From Gammaproteobacteria bacterium (GTDB lineage Bacteria; Pseudomonadota; Gammaproteobacteria; Arenicellales; Arenicellaceae), in contig JAUHZM010000171.1 of the NCBI GenBank assembly GCA_030426005.1, positions 1 to 6,667 of the forward strand: a DNA stretch of 6,667 nucleotides, written 5' to 3'. The notes beneath the pieces were generated by a model, which saw nothing but the letters and a program-made list of their open reading frames with translations, did no database searches and was not told the origin of the DNA. A program made the position numbers and the translations under genes. Below are positions 6,033-6,667 of the stretch, one piece after another (the stretch's first letter is position 1; each line of letters opens with the position of its first letter).

Positions 6033-6667
6033 CCACTTTGGGGGCGTCAAGCACCGCGACTGGCGCCACCTTGTTAATAAATTTTTCCACTTCCTGCCAG
6101 GCATGGTTGGCCGAGCCGTAGCCCATATTGAATAAATGCCAATCGTGTATCTGGTCTTTCCAGACCTGAAGTGTGACGTCTGAGCCCTGTGCTTTGGCGC
6201 GATTGGTGTAGCGGATCGCTTCGCCTAGGAGCATTTCATTACTGCTGGCATGGATCAGGGTTGGGGGCAATTCACTCAGATCACCAAACACGGGTGACGC
6301 CAACGGATTAGCCGGGTTCATGCGCAGCGTTGCCAAGCCAACCCATGCTCGTGCAACGGCAGGCAGGCGGCTCAGTAGCCCTAGACCTTCGCCCAGCATC
6401 AGGTCCGTGAGACGATTGGATTTGATGGTTGGTGACACCAGTGTCATGTCGGTCGAGGGCGAAAAGGCAATCACGGCATCCGGTTGTCGGTCAGTGTGTG
6501 TTTTGCTCCAACTCGAGAGCATCAGCGTTAAATTACCACCGGCAGAGTCACCGGCGACCATCAGTGTATCAAGTGGCTCAACACCAGTGATACCGTGTTT
6601 GAGCAGCCAGCGGTAGGCGATTTGCGCGTCGATGATACTGGCTTTGCGGCCATTTTCTGGCATCAGA
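6022..6667 (-). CDS. Alpha/beta hydrolase, hormone-sensitive-lipase-like esterase (5' partial)
   Basis: The frame stays open through the window end, so this is the C-terminal part of a larger protein; the ATG at 6661-6663 is internal, being the M of the family's YRLxPE segment (here LMPEN). Residues are counted from that M. Seen: the helix IIDAQIAYRWLLKHG (10-24), the nucleophile elbow GDSAGGN with S40, and a probable catalytic histidine H173 in DQIHDWHLF. The acid appears to be E143 in SSNEMLL, where many HSL members have Asp; Glu at this place is also known in the family. The upstream HGGG oxyanion motif would lie outside the window. Such enzymes hydrolyse short- to medium-chain esters or lipids; the substrate is not predictable. 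No signal sequence can be judged. It is convergent with the crotonase gene, its TAA (6022-6024) lying inside that gene's end. Confidence 0.9.
   Translation of the reverse strand, partial: LMPENGRKASIIDAQIAYRWLLKHGITGVEPLDTLMVAGDSAGGNLTLMLSSWSKTHTDRQPDAVIAFSPSTDMTLVSPTIKSNRLTDLMLGEGLGLLSRLPAVARAWVGLATLRMNPANPLASPVFGDLSELPPTLIHASSNEMLLGEAIRYTNRAKAQGSDVTLQVWKDQIHDWHLFNMGYGSANHAWQEVEKFINKVAPVAVLDAPKVANQ

Overview
The window looks like ordinary chromosome from a free-living proteobacterium, most likely a gammaproteobacterium. I infer this from the balanced base composition, the short zinc-type FolE, the AraC-type regulator tail and the RND/MMPL-type exporter. No phage, insertion sequence, CRISPR array, tRNA or rRNA was seen. 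The species cannot be named from sequence alone.

Layout. (1) 1-282, +: C-terminal DNA-binding end of an AraC-family regulator, cut by the window edge. (2) 374-1903, +: a membrane-anchored, probably periplasmic metal-dependent amidohydrolase (imidazolonepropionase/Xaa-Pro dipeptidase-like), which may be the regulator's target. (3) 1904-2143: a 240-bp gap with no convincing gene. It holds a perfect 13-bp inverted repeat just after the amidohydrolase stop and a weak plus-strand terminator candidate near 2108-2128. (4) 2144-2686, -: folE, GTP cyclohydrolase I. (5) 2687-2845: a divergent promoter region with a 9-bp inverted repeat whose arms touch the predicted folE -10 and exporter -35 elements. 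(6) 2846-5182, +: a 778-residue RND/MMPL-type exporter with two large periplasmic loops. (7) 5214-6032, +: a crotonase-fold enoyl-CoA hydratase/isomerase, 31 nt after the exporter and probably in its operon. (8) 6022-6667, -: the C-terminal part of an HSL-type alpha/beta hydrolase, overlapping the crotonase tail to tail by 11 bp and running off the window.

Functional reading. Two loose modules are visible. The first is a regulator plus an exported peptidase-like amidohydrolase. The second is an exporter plus an acyl-CoA enzyme, with a convergent lipase/esterase-like hydrolase beside it, which hints at lipid or acyl-chain handling. folE (tetrahydrofolate/pterin synthesis) is a housekeeping gene with no clear link to either. 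I did not find a convincing new system; the items most worth checking are the two inverted repeats, the exporter-crotonase pairing, and the unusual catalytic residues of the crotonase.
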